Origin: SHYQ01 sp041674525
GTDB taxonomy: Bacteria; Chloroflexota; Dehalococcoidia; UBA2979
DNA: 34,510 nt
Direction of reading: 5' to 3'
Assembly: GCA_041674525.1 (NCBI GenBank)
Contig: JBAYVN010000018.1
Coordinates: 1-34,510, forward strand
The position numbers and the translations under genes were made by a program. Below are positions 1 to 7,430 of the stretch, piece by piece (position 1 is the first letter of the stretch; every line of letters starts with the position of its first letter). Below the pieces are notes generated by a model that had not been told where the DNA came from, did not search any database, and was given only the letters and a program-made list of their open reading frames with translations.

Positions 1-888
1 CCCGAGGAACGAAAGGAGGCGGGGGATGCGGATCGAGAAGACCTCCTCCGTCCCGCCCAGCGTGCCGATGGTGAAGATCGAGAACGACGCCGGCTGCGAG
101 GTTTCGTAGAGCGCCTCGGCCGCCGCCATCTTCATCGGCTGCTGCTCGGTGATCAGCCGCGCCTGCGCGTCGCCCGTGATCGCAACCAGCACCCCGGCGA
201 CGAGCACGATCCACGCACCGGTGCGGGCGGCGATGCGGAAGGCCTCCGCATCCTCGTGGGGGCGGTACGCGAGACGCCAGAGCGCGACGCCCGCAACCAG
301 CGCCCCGGCGGTCAGGAAGGCCGCCACGATGGTGTGGGGGAACATCAGCAGCATGGTGGAGTTGGTCAGGACCGCGAGGAAGTCCGTCAGCTCGGCCCGG
401 CCCGCCGCGGCGTTCACGGTGTAGCCGGTCGGGTGCTGCATCCAGGAGTTCGCCGCGAGGATAAAGGCCGCGGAGAGCACCGTCCCGATCGCGGCCACCC
501 AGATCGAGGCGAGATGCAGGCCGCGCGACACCCGCCCCCACCCGAAGATCCAGAGGCCGAGGAACGTCGATTCCAGGAAGAACGCCAGGAGCCCCTCGAT
601 CGCCAGCGGTGCGCCGAAGATGTCGCCAACGAAGCGGCTGTACGCGCTCCAGTTCATCCCGAACTGGAACTCCTGCACGATGCCCGTCACCACGCCGAGG
701 GCGAAGTTGATCAGGAAGAGATCGCCGTAGAAGTGCGTCAGCTTGAGATACCGCTCGTCATCCGTTCGCATCCACGCCGTCTGGAAGCCCGCGACGATGA
801 AGACGAGCCCGATCGTGAGCGGCACGAAGAGGAAGTGATAGACCGTCGTGATCCCGAACTGCCAGCGGGCAAGATCCACCGCGTCCAT
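1..888 (-). CDS. cydA: Cytochrome bd ubiquinol oxidase subunit I, N-terminal part (runs off the left edge)
   Basis: The subunit oxidises quinol and reduces O2 to water in the cytoplasmic membrane. 296 residues are present and the frame stays open to base 1, so the rest (and probably cydB) lies outside. Visible hallmarks, with E. coli equivalents from family knowledge: H18 in YHFLF (H19, heme b595 ligand), E98 and E106 in IEGLLAFFLES (E99/E107, proton path), and H185 in MFPHT (H186, heme b558 ligand). The QPMKMAAAEALYET stretch at the start of the Q-loop also fits. The loop then passes quickly to GGTEEVFSIRIP, which suggests the short Q-loop form. The ATG at 888 gives the expected N-terminus and has GGGAG about 10 bases upstream. 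The neighbouring gene is divergent, so the promoter should lie in 889-1480. Confidence 0.96.
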   Translation of the reverse strand, partial: MDAVDLARWQFGITTVYHFLFVPLTIGLVFIVAGFQTAWMRTDDERYLKLTHFYGDLFLINFALGVVTGIVQEFQFGMNWSAYSRFVGDIFGAPLAIEGLLAFFLESTFLGLWIFGWGRVSRGLHLASIWVAAIGTVLSAAFILAANSWMQHPTGYTVNAAAGRAELTDFLAVLTNSTMLLMFPHTIVAAFLTAGALVAGVALWRLAYRPHEDAEAFRIAARTGAWIVLVAGVLVAITGDAQARLITEQQPMKMAAAEALYETSQPASFSIFTIGTLGGTEEVFSIRIPRLLSFLG

Positions 889-1480
889 GGCTCAACGCTC
901 CCGTCCGGATTCATCCCTCACGGGATGCACATCCACCATCGGCGTCTGCGATTGGGCCGGCGAGTCGATGCGCGGGACGCGAGGGCCAGCGCCCCCACGG
1001 CAGGCCCCGGACTCGTGAGGTGAGTCGGGGTTCAGAGTGCGATACGCCACGTGTCCCAGCTGGCAGGTCATCGCTGGCCTCCGTCCGGCCCGCGGGCGGA
1101 CGCCCGGGCGGACAGGATTCAACGTGAACACCGTAGCGCGGCGGCCCTGCGTGCCGGGCGGCGCTGGTCCTGCCCGGCGAGGGCGAAGGTCCCGCCATCT
1201 CATCGGCATTGCGCGCGCGACGTCTTCGACGCCTCGAGCCGGACGCGCCCGCGGAGTGACGCCGGATCGCGTGTGTGTCACGAGGCGGGAAGACGGTGCC
1301 GCGCCGATCGGCACGCGCTCCGGAGTCGCGTCAGGAGTGGCATCTGGTTGGATGTCATCACTCGGCTGGTGCGATCCACCCGCTCCGATCGAGGAGCGCA
1401 TCGTTGCATCGCGATCACGGGCTGCCGATCGGCGAACGCGGTGTTGATCTCAAGATCGCGATGCAACTAGCGTCAGCGAC
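889..1480. other. 592-base divergent intergenic region, no gene seen
   Basis: The region separates cydA (leftward) from the deacetylase (rightward), so it should carry promoters for both. Open frames here are short, overlapping and arginine-rich and look like GC-driven noise. The only clear structure is the long inverted repeat near the right end (1403-1467). I could not pick out a convincing -35/-10 pair. Confidence 0.6.
1403..1467. promoter_or_regulatory. Perfect 14-bp inverted repeat upstream of the deacetylase gene
   Basis: GTTGCATCGCGATC at 1403-1416 is exactly reverse-complemented by GATCGCGATGCAAC at 1454-1467, with a 37-base spacer. The right arm ends 13 bases before the annotated start at 1481. 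The spacer contains a smaller palindrome, GCCGATCGGC. It could be a split operator or a leader stem-loop; no T-tract follows, so a terminator is unlikely. Confidence 0.55.
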
Positions 1481-2437
1481 GTGAGTACCCCGGAGGATGA
1501 CGACGATGCCCGACACGCAGCGCACGTGGCCACCACGGGGCGGCGTGCGCTGCTGCGACTCGGGGTGCGCGCAGCGACGGTCGCCGCCGCGAGCGCCGTC
1601 GCCCCGATGATGCTGCGCTCGGCGGCGCGGCCGGTCCCACCCGCGTCCGTGACGGCAGCGATGGCGCCGCCGGTTGCAGTGCCCGCGGATGCGGTCACCA
1701 CGCCCCCCGCGCCGCGCCCGCCCGCGGCGACCCCGCTGGGAACGATGGCCGCCTCCACTCCGCCCGCGTCCGCCACCACCGTGTCGCTCCAGCCTGCCTC
1801 GGCCTTCGCTCCCGGCGCACGCACGATCGCCCGCGTGGCGACCGCCGGGCCACACGTCGCACTGACCGTGGATGACGGATGGAGCCGGCGCGCCGAGATC
1901 ATGCGGCTGCTCGCGGAGCTCCACGTCCCCGCGACGTTCTTCCTGACGGCGCAGGCGGTCGCCCGTGACGAGGCGTTCGTCGCGTCAGCCGTCGCGAACG
2001 GCTTCGAGGTGGGGAACCACTCCACAACCCACCGGAATCTCGCGATGCTGTCGGGCACGGACATCGAGGCGGAGCTCTCCGGGATGGAGCGCCTGTATGA
2101 GCGCGCGGTGGGCGCGGGACGGCCGATGCGCTTCTTCCGCGCGCCCTTCGGCACGCTGAGCGAGGCAGTGCTGGATGCCGCTGACGCCCGGTCCTACCGC
2201 ACGATCCAGTGGGACGTGTCGACGGTGGACTGGACCACTACGGACACGGCCGGCATCACCCGCTCCGTGGTCGCGAACGCGCGCCCGGGCAGTATCATCC
2301 TGTCGCATTTCAACGCGCGCTGCCTCGAGGCCTTTCCCGCGATCGTGGCGGGTGTCCGTGCGAGAGGCATCGAATTCGTGCCGCTCGCGCAGCTGGTGGC
2401 GGATGTCCCGGTGCCGCGCCCGGCGATCGCCCGGTGA
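1481..2437 (+). CDS. Exported polysaccharide deacetylase (NodB-homology, carbohydrate esterase 4)
   Basis: A metal-dependent N- or O-deacetylase acting outside the membrane on cell-wall or other polysaccharide. 318 aa as called. N-terminus: a twin-arginine stretch (R21-R22, TTGRRALLRLG) and an alanine-rich hydrophobic segment, consistent with Tat export. Residues about 50-115 are a Pro/Ala/Thr-rich linker. The NodB domain covers about 120-305 with all five motifs: TVDDG (D131 base, D132 metal), HSTTH (H180 and H184, metal), RAPFG (R220), WDVSTVDW (244-251) and LSHF (H276). The start is uncertain: GTG 1481 has no Shine-Dalgarno site, while the good GGAGG at 1492-1496 sits 9 bases before an ATG at 1506 in a different frame. 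The catalytic domain is intact either way. Confidence 0.9.
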   Translation: MSTPEDDDDARHAAHVATTGRRALLRLGVRAATVAAASAVAPMMLRSAARPVPPASVTAAMAPPVAVPADAVTTPPAPRPPAATPLGTMAASTPPASATTVSLQPASAFAPGARTIARVATAGPHVALTVDDGWSRRAEIMRLLAELHVPATFFLTAQAVARDEAFVASAVANGFEVGNHSTTHRNLAMLSGTDIEAELSGMERLYERAVGAGRPMRFFRAPFGTLSEAVLDAADARSYRTIQWDVSTVDWTTTDTAGITRSVVANARPGSIILSHFNARCLEAFPAIVAGVRARGIEFVPLAQLVADVPVPRPAIAR

Positions 2438-2484
2438 GCCGCCCGGTGCGCGCCATGCGGCCCGGCGTGCGTGCCTCGTGCGAC

Positions 2485-2513
2485 GTCGATATCCGTCGAT
2501 AGGTCGATCGACC
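2485..2513. promoter_or_regulatory. Three GTCGAT repeats ending in a 12-bp palindrome
   Basis: GTCGAT occurs at 2485-2490, 2495-2500 and 2503-2508, the first two one helical turn apart. The last lies inside the perfect palindrome GGTCGATCGACC (2502-2513). The array sits directly before the GGAAGGG ribosome site and start of the cytochrome gene at 2530, so it overlaps the leader. An operator is plausible; its regulator is unknown. Confidence 0.4.
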
Positions 2514-2529
2514 GGAAGGGACTGACGCC

Positions 2530-2946
2530 ATGCTTCAACGATCCCGAACCATGACCCTCGCGGGGGTCTGCACCGTGGCGCTGGGCAGCCTGATCGCCTC
2601 CGCCTGCGGGGAATCCACGAGCAGCAGCAGCGCTCCCGGCCTGGATGCGGCGCTCGTCGCCGAAGGTCAGCGACGCGCGAACTCAAACGGCTGCATCGCC
2701 TGCCACACCCTGGACGGCAAGACCGGCGTGGGCCCTACGTGGAAGGGCCCGGCGGGCCGCCAGGTGCAGCTCGCCGACGGCAGCTCGGTGATGGCCGATG
2801 ACGCATACCTGAGGGAGTCAGTGGTCGACCCGAACGCGAAAGTCGTGAAGGGGTTCGCCCCCGGCATCATGCCGGCGACGTTCGGCCGGGCGCTCACCGA
2901 TCAGCAGGTGCGCGCCCTCGTCGAGTACATGAAGTCGGTGCAGTAG
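2530..2946 (+). CDS. Small monoheme cytochrome c lipoprotein resembling the C-terminal domain of cytochrome oxidase subunit II
   Basis: An electron carrier tethered outside the cytoplasmic membrane, 138 aa. A lipoprotein signal ends in SLIASAC (C26 would be lipidated). A Ser-rich linker is followed by one class I cytochrome c domain: the heme motif CIACH at about 55-59, and the distal Met ligand probably in GIMPATF near 112-118. The stretch between (GVGPTWKG, the LADGS loop, AYLRESVVDPNAKVVKGF) is the pattern usually fused to CoxB subunits of caa3-type oxidases. Here it stands alone with no oxidase gene beside it in the window. GGAAGGG about 9 bases upstream supports ATG 2530. It may deliver electrons to an oxidase encoded elsewhere; the partner is not shown here. 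Confidence 0.88.
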   Translation: MLQRSRTMTLAGVCTVALGSLIASACGESTSSSSAPGLDAALVAEGQRRANSNGCIACHTLDGKTGVGPTWKGPAGRQVQLADGSSVMADDAYLRESVVDPNAKVVKGFAPGIMPATFGRALTDQQVRALVEYMKSVQ

Positions 2947-2973
2947 TCGCGCGAGGCCCACGTCCGCCGGGGA

Positions 2974-4146
2974 TCAGTCCGGCGCGCGCAGCTGGTCCCG
3001 GGCCGGAAGGCCCAGCTCCCGCAGGATCTCGTCCGTGTGCTCGCCGATCGCCGGCGCGGGCCGGCGGAACCAGGAAGCGCCGGCCGTCGAGGACATGCGG
3101 AACGGCGGCGCGAGCCCGAGCACCTCGCCGACGCCCGGCTGCTGGAAGCGCGTCAGCATGCCGTTGGCGATCACCTGGGGGTCGTCGAAGACCTCGTCGA
3201 TCTCCTTGACCATGCTCATCATGTGCTCTGCGCCCTTGAGGATCGTCTCCCACTCCGCCGCGGGCCGGGTGAGGAAGAGCCGCGTGAGGATGCCGGCGAT
3301 CTCCTCCGTGTGCGCACGACGGCCCTCGATGGTCGCGAAGCGCGGATCGCTGACGAGCTCGTCCACGCCGAGCACGTCGCAGAGCGACTCCCAGCGCCGC
3401 TCCAGGTTGATGTACTGGGAGAGGATGTACCGCCCGTCTGCGCAACGGTACGTCTGCGGAAGCCCGGTGATCGGCCCGCCGTACCGATCGTCAACGCCGA
3501 CTACCCGCGTCATCTGGCAGGCGTGCAGCGACAGGCCCGTCTGCAGCAGGCTCGTCTCGATCTTCTGTCCCTGCCCCGTCTGATCCCGCTCCCGCAGGGC
3601 GAGCGTGACGGCGAAGGCCGTCAGCATGGACGTGGCCATGTCGATGTGGAAGAGCTGCGTGTGCGGGGGCGGTGGCTGCCCCTCCAGGCGCCGCTCCGCG
3701 ATATCGCCGATGCGCGCCTGGACGGTGATGTCGGCGCCCGGGAGGTTCGCTTCAGGACCGTCGTCTCCGTACCCGGTCAGGGACACGTAGATCAGTCGCG
3801 GGTTCAGTGCGGAGAGCTGCTCGTACGTGAAGCCTCGACGCCGCCGCGTGTCGACGCGCATGTTCGTCACGATGATGTCCGCCCATTCGCAGAGGCGGTG
3901 TGCGACCTGCAGCTCGGCGGGCTTCGTGATATCCAGGGCGATGCTGCGCTTGTTCCGGTTGAAGGCCAGGAACGAGAAGCTGAGGTCGCTGTCCGGCACC
4001 CGCCCCATCCCGCGAGCACTGTCACCGCCGGGCGACTCGATCTTGATGACCTCGGCCCCCTGGTCGGCGAGCAACATGGTGGTGAACGGTCCGGCAAGCA
4101 CCGTGGCGAAATCCACGACCTTGATGCCGGCGAGCGGCAAAGACAT
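2974..4146 (-). CDS. Family III (CaiB/BaiF) CoA-transferase, downstream copy
   Basis: Transfers CoA between an acyl-CoA and a carboxylic acid through an aspartyl-CoA anhydride. 390 aa, usual length. The N-terminal Rossmann part (GIKVVDFATVLAGPF, then LADQGAEVIKIE) is typical. D169 in FHIDMATSM is in the place of the catalytic Asp of formyl-CoA and carnitine CoA-transferases (Asp169). RRRRGFTYEQL, SLTGYGDDGP and the late DDPQVIANGM segment also fit the family. It is a close paralog of the gene immediately upstream (46-base gap), and even the leader is alike (CCTGGTAGGGA here, CCTGGTAAGGA there), pointing to a tandem duplication. Substrate cannot be read from the sequence. It is the last gene of the probable acyl-CoA operon starting at 7165. 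Confidence 0.93.
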   Translation of the reverse strand: MSLPLAGIKVVDFATVLAGPFTTMLLADQGAEVIKIESPGGDSARGMGRVPDSDLSFSFLAFNRNKRSIALDITKPAELQVAHRLCEWADIIVTNMRVDTRRRRGFTYEQLSALNPRLIYVSLTGYGDDGPEANLPGADITVQARIGDIAERRLEGQPPPPHTQLFHIDMATSMLTAFAVTLALRERDQTGQGQKIETSLLQTGLSLHACQMTRVVGVDDRYGGPITGLPQTYRCADGRYILSQYINLERRWESLCDVLGVDELVSDPRFATIEGRRAHTEEIAGILTRLFLTRPAAEWETILKGAEHMMSMVKEIDEVFDDPQVIANGMLTRFQQPGVGEVLGLAPPFRMSSTAGASWFRRPAPAIGEHTDEILRELGLPARDQLRAPD

Positions 4147-4192
4147 CGACAGCTCCCTACCAGGATGCGAACGAGCGGCGCGCGTGCGCGGG

Positions 4193-5431
4193 CTAGCCGA
4201 GGGCGCCTGAGGCGCGCAGCTTCCCGATCTCGTCCGGACTGTACCCCACCACGCGAAGCACCTCCTCGGTATGCTCGCCCAGGCGGGGCGCCGGGCGGCG
4301 CAACCACGGCTCCTCGGACATTGGGGACATGCGGAAGGGCAGGCCGACGGCCCTCACCTCGCCGAGCCCCGGCTGCTCGAACTGCGCGATCATGTCATTG
4401 GCGATCACCTGCGGATCGTCGAAGACCTCCTCGACCTCCTTGACGATGCTGGTGGTGTGGCCCGCCGCCTTGAAGATCGCCTCCCATTCGGCCGCCGGCT
4501 TCGTGAGCAGGTGGCGATCGAGGATCTCCGCGATCGCGTCCGTGTGCTGCGCGCGGTGCTCGGCTGAATCGAACCGCGGGTCCCCCGCGAGCTCGTCCAG
4601 CTGGAGCGTCTGGCAGAGGCTGTCCCACCTCGGCCCGGTGTTGATGAACATGTTGAGGATGTAGCGATCATCCGCGCATCGATAGATCTGGCGAAGTCCG
4701 GCACCGGTGTTGACCGCGCGCTGTCCGGGGCTGACGCTGCGCGTCCCGACGGCCTTCGTGGGGAAGCGGGTGTCCATTCCAAGGACCTTCGTCATCTGCG
4801 TCGCGTGCAGGGATACACCCGTCTGCAACAGGCTCACCTCGACCTTGCGGCCGACCCCCGTGCGATCGCGCTCCCGCAGCGCGACGGTGACGGCGTAGGC
4901 GGCCATCATCGAGGTCGCCATGTCGAAGTGGTACAGCCGGGTGTGCGGGGGCGGCGGGTTGCCGGCCTCCTGCCGCCCCTCGATGTCGCCGGTGCGCGCC
5001 TGGATCACGATGTCCACGCCTGGGAGATCGGCGTCCGGCCCCTCGTCACCGTACCCGGTGAGCGAGAGGTAGATCAGTCGAGGATTGATGGCCGCCAGTT
5101 CCTCGTATGTGAAGCCGCGCCGCCGGCGCGTGTCGACGCGCATGTTGATGATCAGCACGTCCGCCCACTGGCACAGCCGGTAGGCCGCCTCTCGCCCTTC
5201 GGGCTTCGTGATGTCCAGCGTGACCGAGCGCTTGTTGCGATTGAACGCGAGGAACCCGAGGCTCAGGTCCGCGGTGCCGGGAACGGGTGTCGATGTGCGG
5301 GCGGTGTCGCCGTCCGGGGGCTCGATCTTGATCACGTCGGCGCCCTGGTCGGCCAGCAGCATCGCCGCGAATGGCGCCGAGAACACCGTGGCGAAGTCCA
5401 CGACCCGGATGTCCGAGAGCGGCAGTGACAT
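4193..5431 (-). CDS. Family III (CaiB/BaiF) CoA-transferase, upstream copy
   Basis: 412 aa, same fold and role as its downstream neighbour, with the predicted nucleophile D170 in YHFDMATSM. Most motifs are shared almost word for word (RVDTRRRRGFTYE, LTGYGDEGP, NPPPPHT). The main difference is an insertion of about 15 residues after the ATQMTKVLGMD segment (PTKAVGTRSVSPGQRAVN), in the region before IYRCADDRYIL. Because that region approaches the active site in this family, the two copies may prefer different acids or form a heterodimer; both ideas are inference. An 83-base gap separates it from the DUF35 gene, still compatible with one operon. Confidence 0.93.
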   Translation of the reverse strand: MSLPLSDIRVVDFATVFSAPFAAMLLADQGADVIKIEPPDGDTARTSTPVPGTADLSLGFLAFNRNKRSVTLDITKPEGREAAYRLCQWADVLIINMRVDTRRRRGFTYEELAAINPRLIYLSLTGYGDEGPDADLPGVDIVIQARTGDIEGRQEAGNPPPPHTRLYHFDMATSMMAAYAVTVALRERDRTGVGRKVEVSLLQTGVSLHATQMTKVLGMDTRFPTKAVGTRSVSPGQRAVNTGAGLRQIYRCADDRYILNMFINTGPRWDSLCQTLQLDELAGDPRFDSAEHRAQHTDAIAEILDRHLLTKPAAEWEAIFKAAGHTTSIVKEVEEVFDDPQVIANDMIAQFEQPGLGEVRAVGLPFRMSPMSEEPWLRRPAPRLGEHTEEVLRVVGYSPDEIGKLRASGALG

Positions 5432-5514
5432 CGTGATTCCTTACCAGGGTCGATCCCCGCGAGCCCCCGGCACGAGACGTGGTTGCCTCGCGCCGTCACC
5501 CGACGTGAGCCCGC

Positions 5515-5922
5515 TCAGGCCGGCGTGAACTTGAAGAGCGCCGCCTGGTCGTCGATGTCCTCGTACACCACGCGGACCGGCATGCCGACGCGCACCTGGT
5601 CGTACGGGCACCCGACGATGTTGCTGATCATGCGCACGCCCTCTTCGAGCTCGATCAGTGCCACCGCGAAGGGCACGTCGGGCGTGAAGCTGGTGTGCGG
5701 AGCGCGATGCATGACGGTGTACGAATACACCTGGCCCCGGCCGCTCAGCGGCACCCACGTGCACTCCTGCGACAGGCAGTTCGCGCACCATGGCTTCGGG
5801 ATGTGACGCAGCTTGCCGCACGAGCTGCACTTCTGCACGAGGAGCTTGTGCTGGCGCACGCCGTCCCAGAACGGCTGCGTCAGCGCGGTCGGGTGGGGCA
5901 GTGGCTTCTGGTACTCGCTCAT
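5515..5922 (-). CDS. DUF35 zinc-ribbon/OB-fold protein, partner of the thiolase-like protein
   Basis: 135 aa. A rubredoxin-like zinc ribbon (C32-x2-C35 and C46-x2-C49) is followed by an OB-fold half beginning near WVPLSGRGQVYSYTV and ending in VRVVYED. In characterised systems such as ChsH2 with Ltp2, DUF35 proteins bind and stabilise thiolase-like enzymes and help position acyl-CoA. This gene lies 67 bases after the thiolase-like gene on the same strand, the classical arrangement. No enzyme residues of its own are seen. Whether it also binds a hydratase, as ChsH2 does, is not indicated because no hydratase gene lies here. Confidence 0.92.
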   Translation of the reverse strand: MSEYQKPLPHPTALTQPFWDGVRQHKLLVQKCSSCGKLRHIPKPWCANCLSQECTWVPLSGRGQVYSYTVMHRAPHTSFTPDVPFAVALIELEEGVRMISNIVGCPYDQVRVGMPVRVVYEDIDDQAALFKFTPA

Positions 5923-5989
5923 TTCGGGCTCCCTCGTTCAATGCGTGTGCGGTCGGGCTGGGCTGGACGGGCGACGCGGCTGGCCGCCG

Positions 5990-7165
5990 CTAGTCCCTCG
6001 CGAGGATGGCGGTCTGCGCTGAGATGTAGGTGGCGCCGACGCCGTGGTAGAGGCCGATGCGGGCGTTCGGCACCTGCCGCGCGCCGGCCTCGCCGCGCAG
6101 CTGCTGCACCAGCTCGATGATGTCGAAGATCCCCGGGCCGCCGGCGTGGCTGTGCGAGAGATAGCCGCCGTTGGTGTTGATCGGCATCTTGCCGCCCAGC
6201 TCAACGGCGCCGCTCTCCACGAACGGGCCGCCCTCGCCCTTCTTGCAGAAGCCCAGGTCCTCCAGCTCGATGATCGGGTTGATGCTGAAGTGATCACTGA
6301 TCTGGGCGAGGTCGATGTCGGCCTGGGTCACCCCGGCCATGGCGAACGCCTCCCTGCCCGATCGGCCGCCGTCCCCATCGAACGCCGTGATCGTCGGCAG
6401 GTCGAAGATGTCGACGGCCGAGTAGGCCTCGGCGAAGCCCAGCACGTGGATGGGACGGTGCTTCAGGCTCCGGGCGCGCTCCTCCGTGGTCACCACGATC
6501 GCGCCGCCACCCTCGTTGACGGGGCTGCAGTCGAGGAGGTGCAGGGGGTCGTAGATCATGCGCGAGCCCAGCACGTCGTCGACGGTGATGGGGCCGCGAT
6601 CGTGCATGATGGCGGACGGGTTGAGCAGGGCGTGCCTGCGTGCATTGACCGCCACCCGGGCGAGCTGGGCGCTCGTCGTGCCGTACTCGTACATGTGGCG
6701 GCGCGCGAACATGCCGTAGTAGCCGACCCGCGCCAGGCCGAACGGCGAGATCCACTGGTCGCCGCTGACGCCCTGGCCGGAGTCCCCACCCGGCACGCCG
6801 AAGCCCGGCGTGGCGGATGCCATGGCGACGAGCACCGTGTGAGCCCGGCCCATCGCCACCGCCTCCATCGCGTGGAGGATGCCCAGGGCATCGGCCTGGG
6901 TCGCGGTGAGGGCCTGCCCGGAGTAGCGCAGCTGGGTGCCGAAGTACTCGGCGAACACAGAACCGGGCATGCCGCGCCCCTCGCCCTCCGTGAGCAGCGG
7001 GTTCCCGCCGACGACCCCGTCGACATCCTTGACGGTCAGCCCGGCGTCCTGCAGGGCACCCTGGACCACCTCGAGGTACAGGTCGATGGGGGTGCGCCTC
7101 AGCGAGCGCGCCTGGGCCGACTCATACACGCCGACGATCGCCGCCTTCTTCAGTGCATCGCTCAT
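5990..7165 (-). CDS. Thiolase-fold protein of the SCP2/Ltp2 type lacking the nucleophilic cysteine; possible acyl-CoA aldolase
   Basis: 391 aa from ATG 7165, preceded by an excellent AGGAGGGG. A longer open frame to 7348 has no support. The N-terminal thiolase half reads KKAAIVGVYES, then RTPIDLYLEVVQGALQDAGL. Where true thiolases carry the active Cys, it reads GQALTATQADALG with no Cys. The C-terminal Cys-Gly motif is replaced by YHGVGATY. Retained are ISDHFSIN, the LGFCKKGEGGPF segment and NTNGGYLSHSHAGGPG with its His. This matches the non-thiolase branch that works with DUF35 proteins; Ltp2 there is a retro-aldolase. Aldol cleavage of a hydroxyacyl-CoA is therefore the best guess, with the substrate unknown. 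It heads the operon with DUF35 and two CoA-transferases. Confidence 0.88.
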   Translation of the reverse strand: MSDALKKAAIVGVYESAQARSLRRTPIDLYLEVVQGALQDAGLTVKDVDGVVGGNPLLTEGEGRGMPGSVFAEYFGTQLRYSGQALTATQADALGILHAMEAVAMGRAHTVLVAMASATPGFGVPGGDSGQGVSGDQWISPFGLARVGYYGMFARRHMYEYGTTSAQLARVAVNARRHALLNPSAIMHDRGPITVDDVLGSRMIYDPLHLLDCSPVNEGGGAIVVTTEERARSLKHRPIHVLGFAEAYSAVDIFDLPTITAFDGDGGRSGREAFAMAGVTQADIDLAQISDHFSINPIIELEDLGFCKKGEGGPFVESGAVELGGKMPINTNGGYLSHSHAGGPGIFDIIELVQQLRGEAGARQVPNARIGLYHGVGATYISAQTAILARD

Positions 7166-7221
7166 GAACCCCTCCTCGAGCCCCGCCGGCGAACAGAGGC
7201 GAGCCGGCTCCGCGCGGGGAA

Positions 7222-7235
7222 TATAACATGCGTTA
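7222..7235 (+). promoter_or_regulatory. Shared 14-bp motif, site 1 (before the thiolase-like operon)
   Basis: TATAACATGCGTTA, 57 bases upstream of the ATG at 7165. Its core TAAC-ATGC-GTTA is symmetrical at the ends, as in dimer operators. Related sites occur at 11543, 16486 and 34212. A regulator of acyl-CoA genes (for example TetR family) is possible, but none is encoded in the window. Confidence 0.45.
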
Positions 7236-7326
7236 ATCCTCGTGCCCGTCCCGATGCCCGAACGGAGCCGGGCGCGGGCCCGCGGTCCAGTCAGGTGCGA
7301 CGCGCTCCTCGGCCGCGCGGGGGCTG

Positions 7327-7340
7327 ACGCGCATGCGCGT
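7327..7340. promoter_or_regulatory. Perfect 14-bp palindrome upstream of the MDR oxidoreductase
   Basis: ACGCGCATGCGCGT is its own reverse complement and lies about 90 bases before the GTG at 7431, in the divergent region shared with the thiolase-like operon. It shares the CATGCG core with the nearby 7222 motif. In such GC-rich DNA chance is a real alternative. Confidence 0.3.
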
Positions 7341-7430
7341 ATGATCACCAGCCAGCGAGGAAACGCCGCCCGGGCGGCTGCCCGCCTCGCCTGACAAGCC
7401 CAGAAGCCCGACAGATCGCGAGGAGCGACC

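Noticed and set aside
3037..4443. 468-residue plus-strand frame opposite the CoA-transferases
   Set aside because: Antisense to two intact paralogs and runs across the gap between them; no motifs.
6044..7327. 427-residue plus-strand frame opposite the thiolase-like gene
   Set aside because: Shadow frame; the minus strand has clear family motifs and a strong ribosome site.
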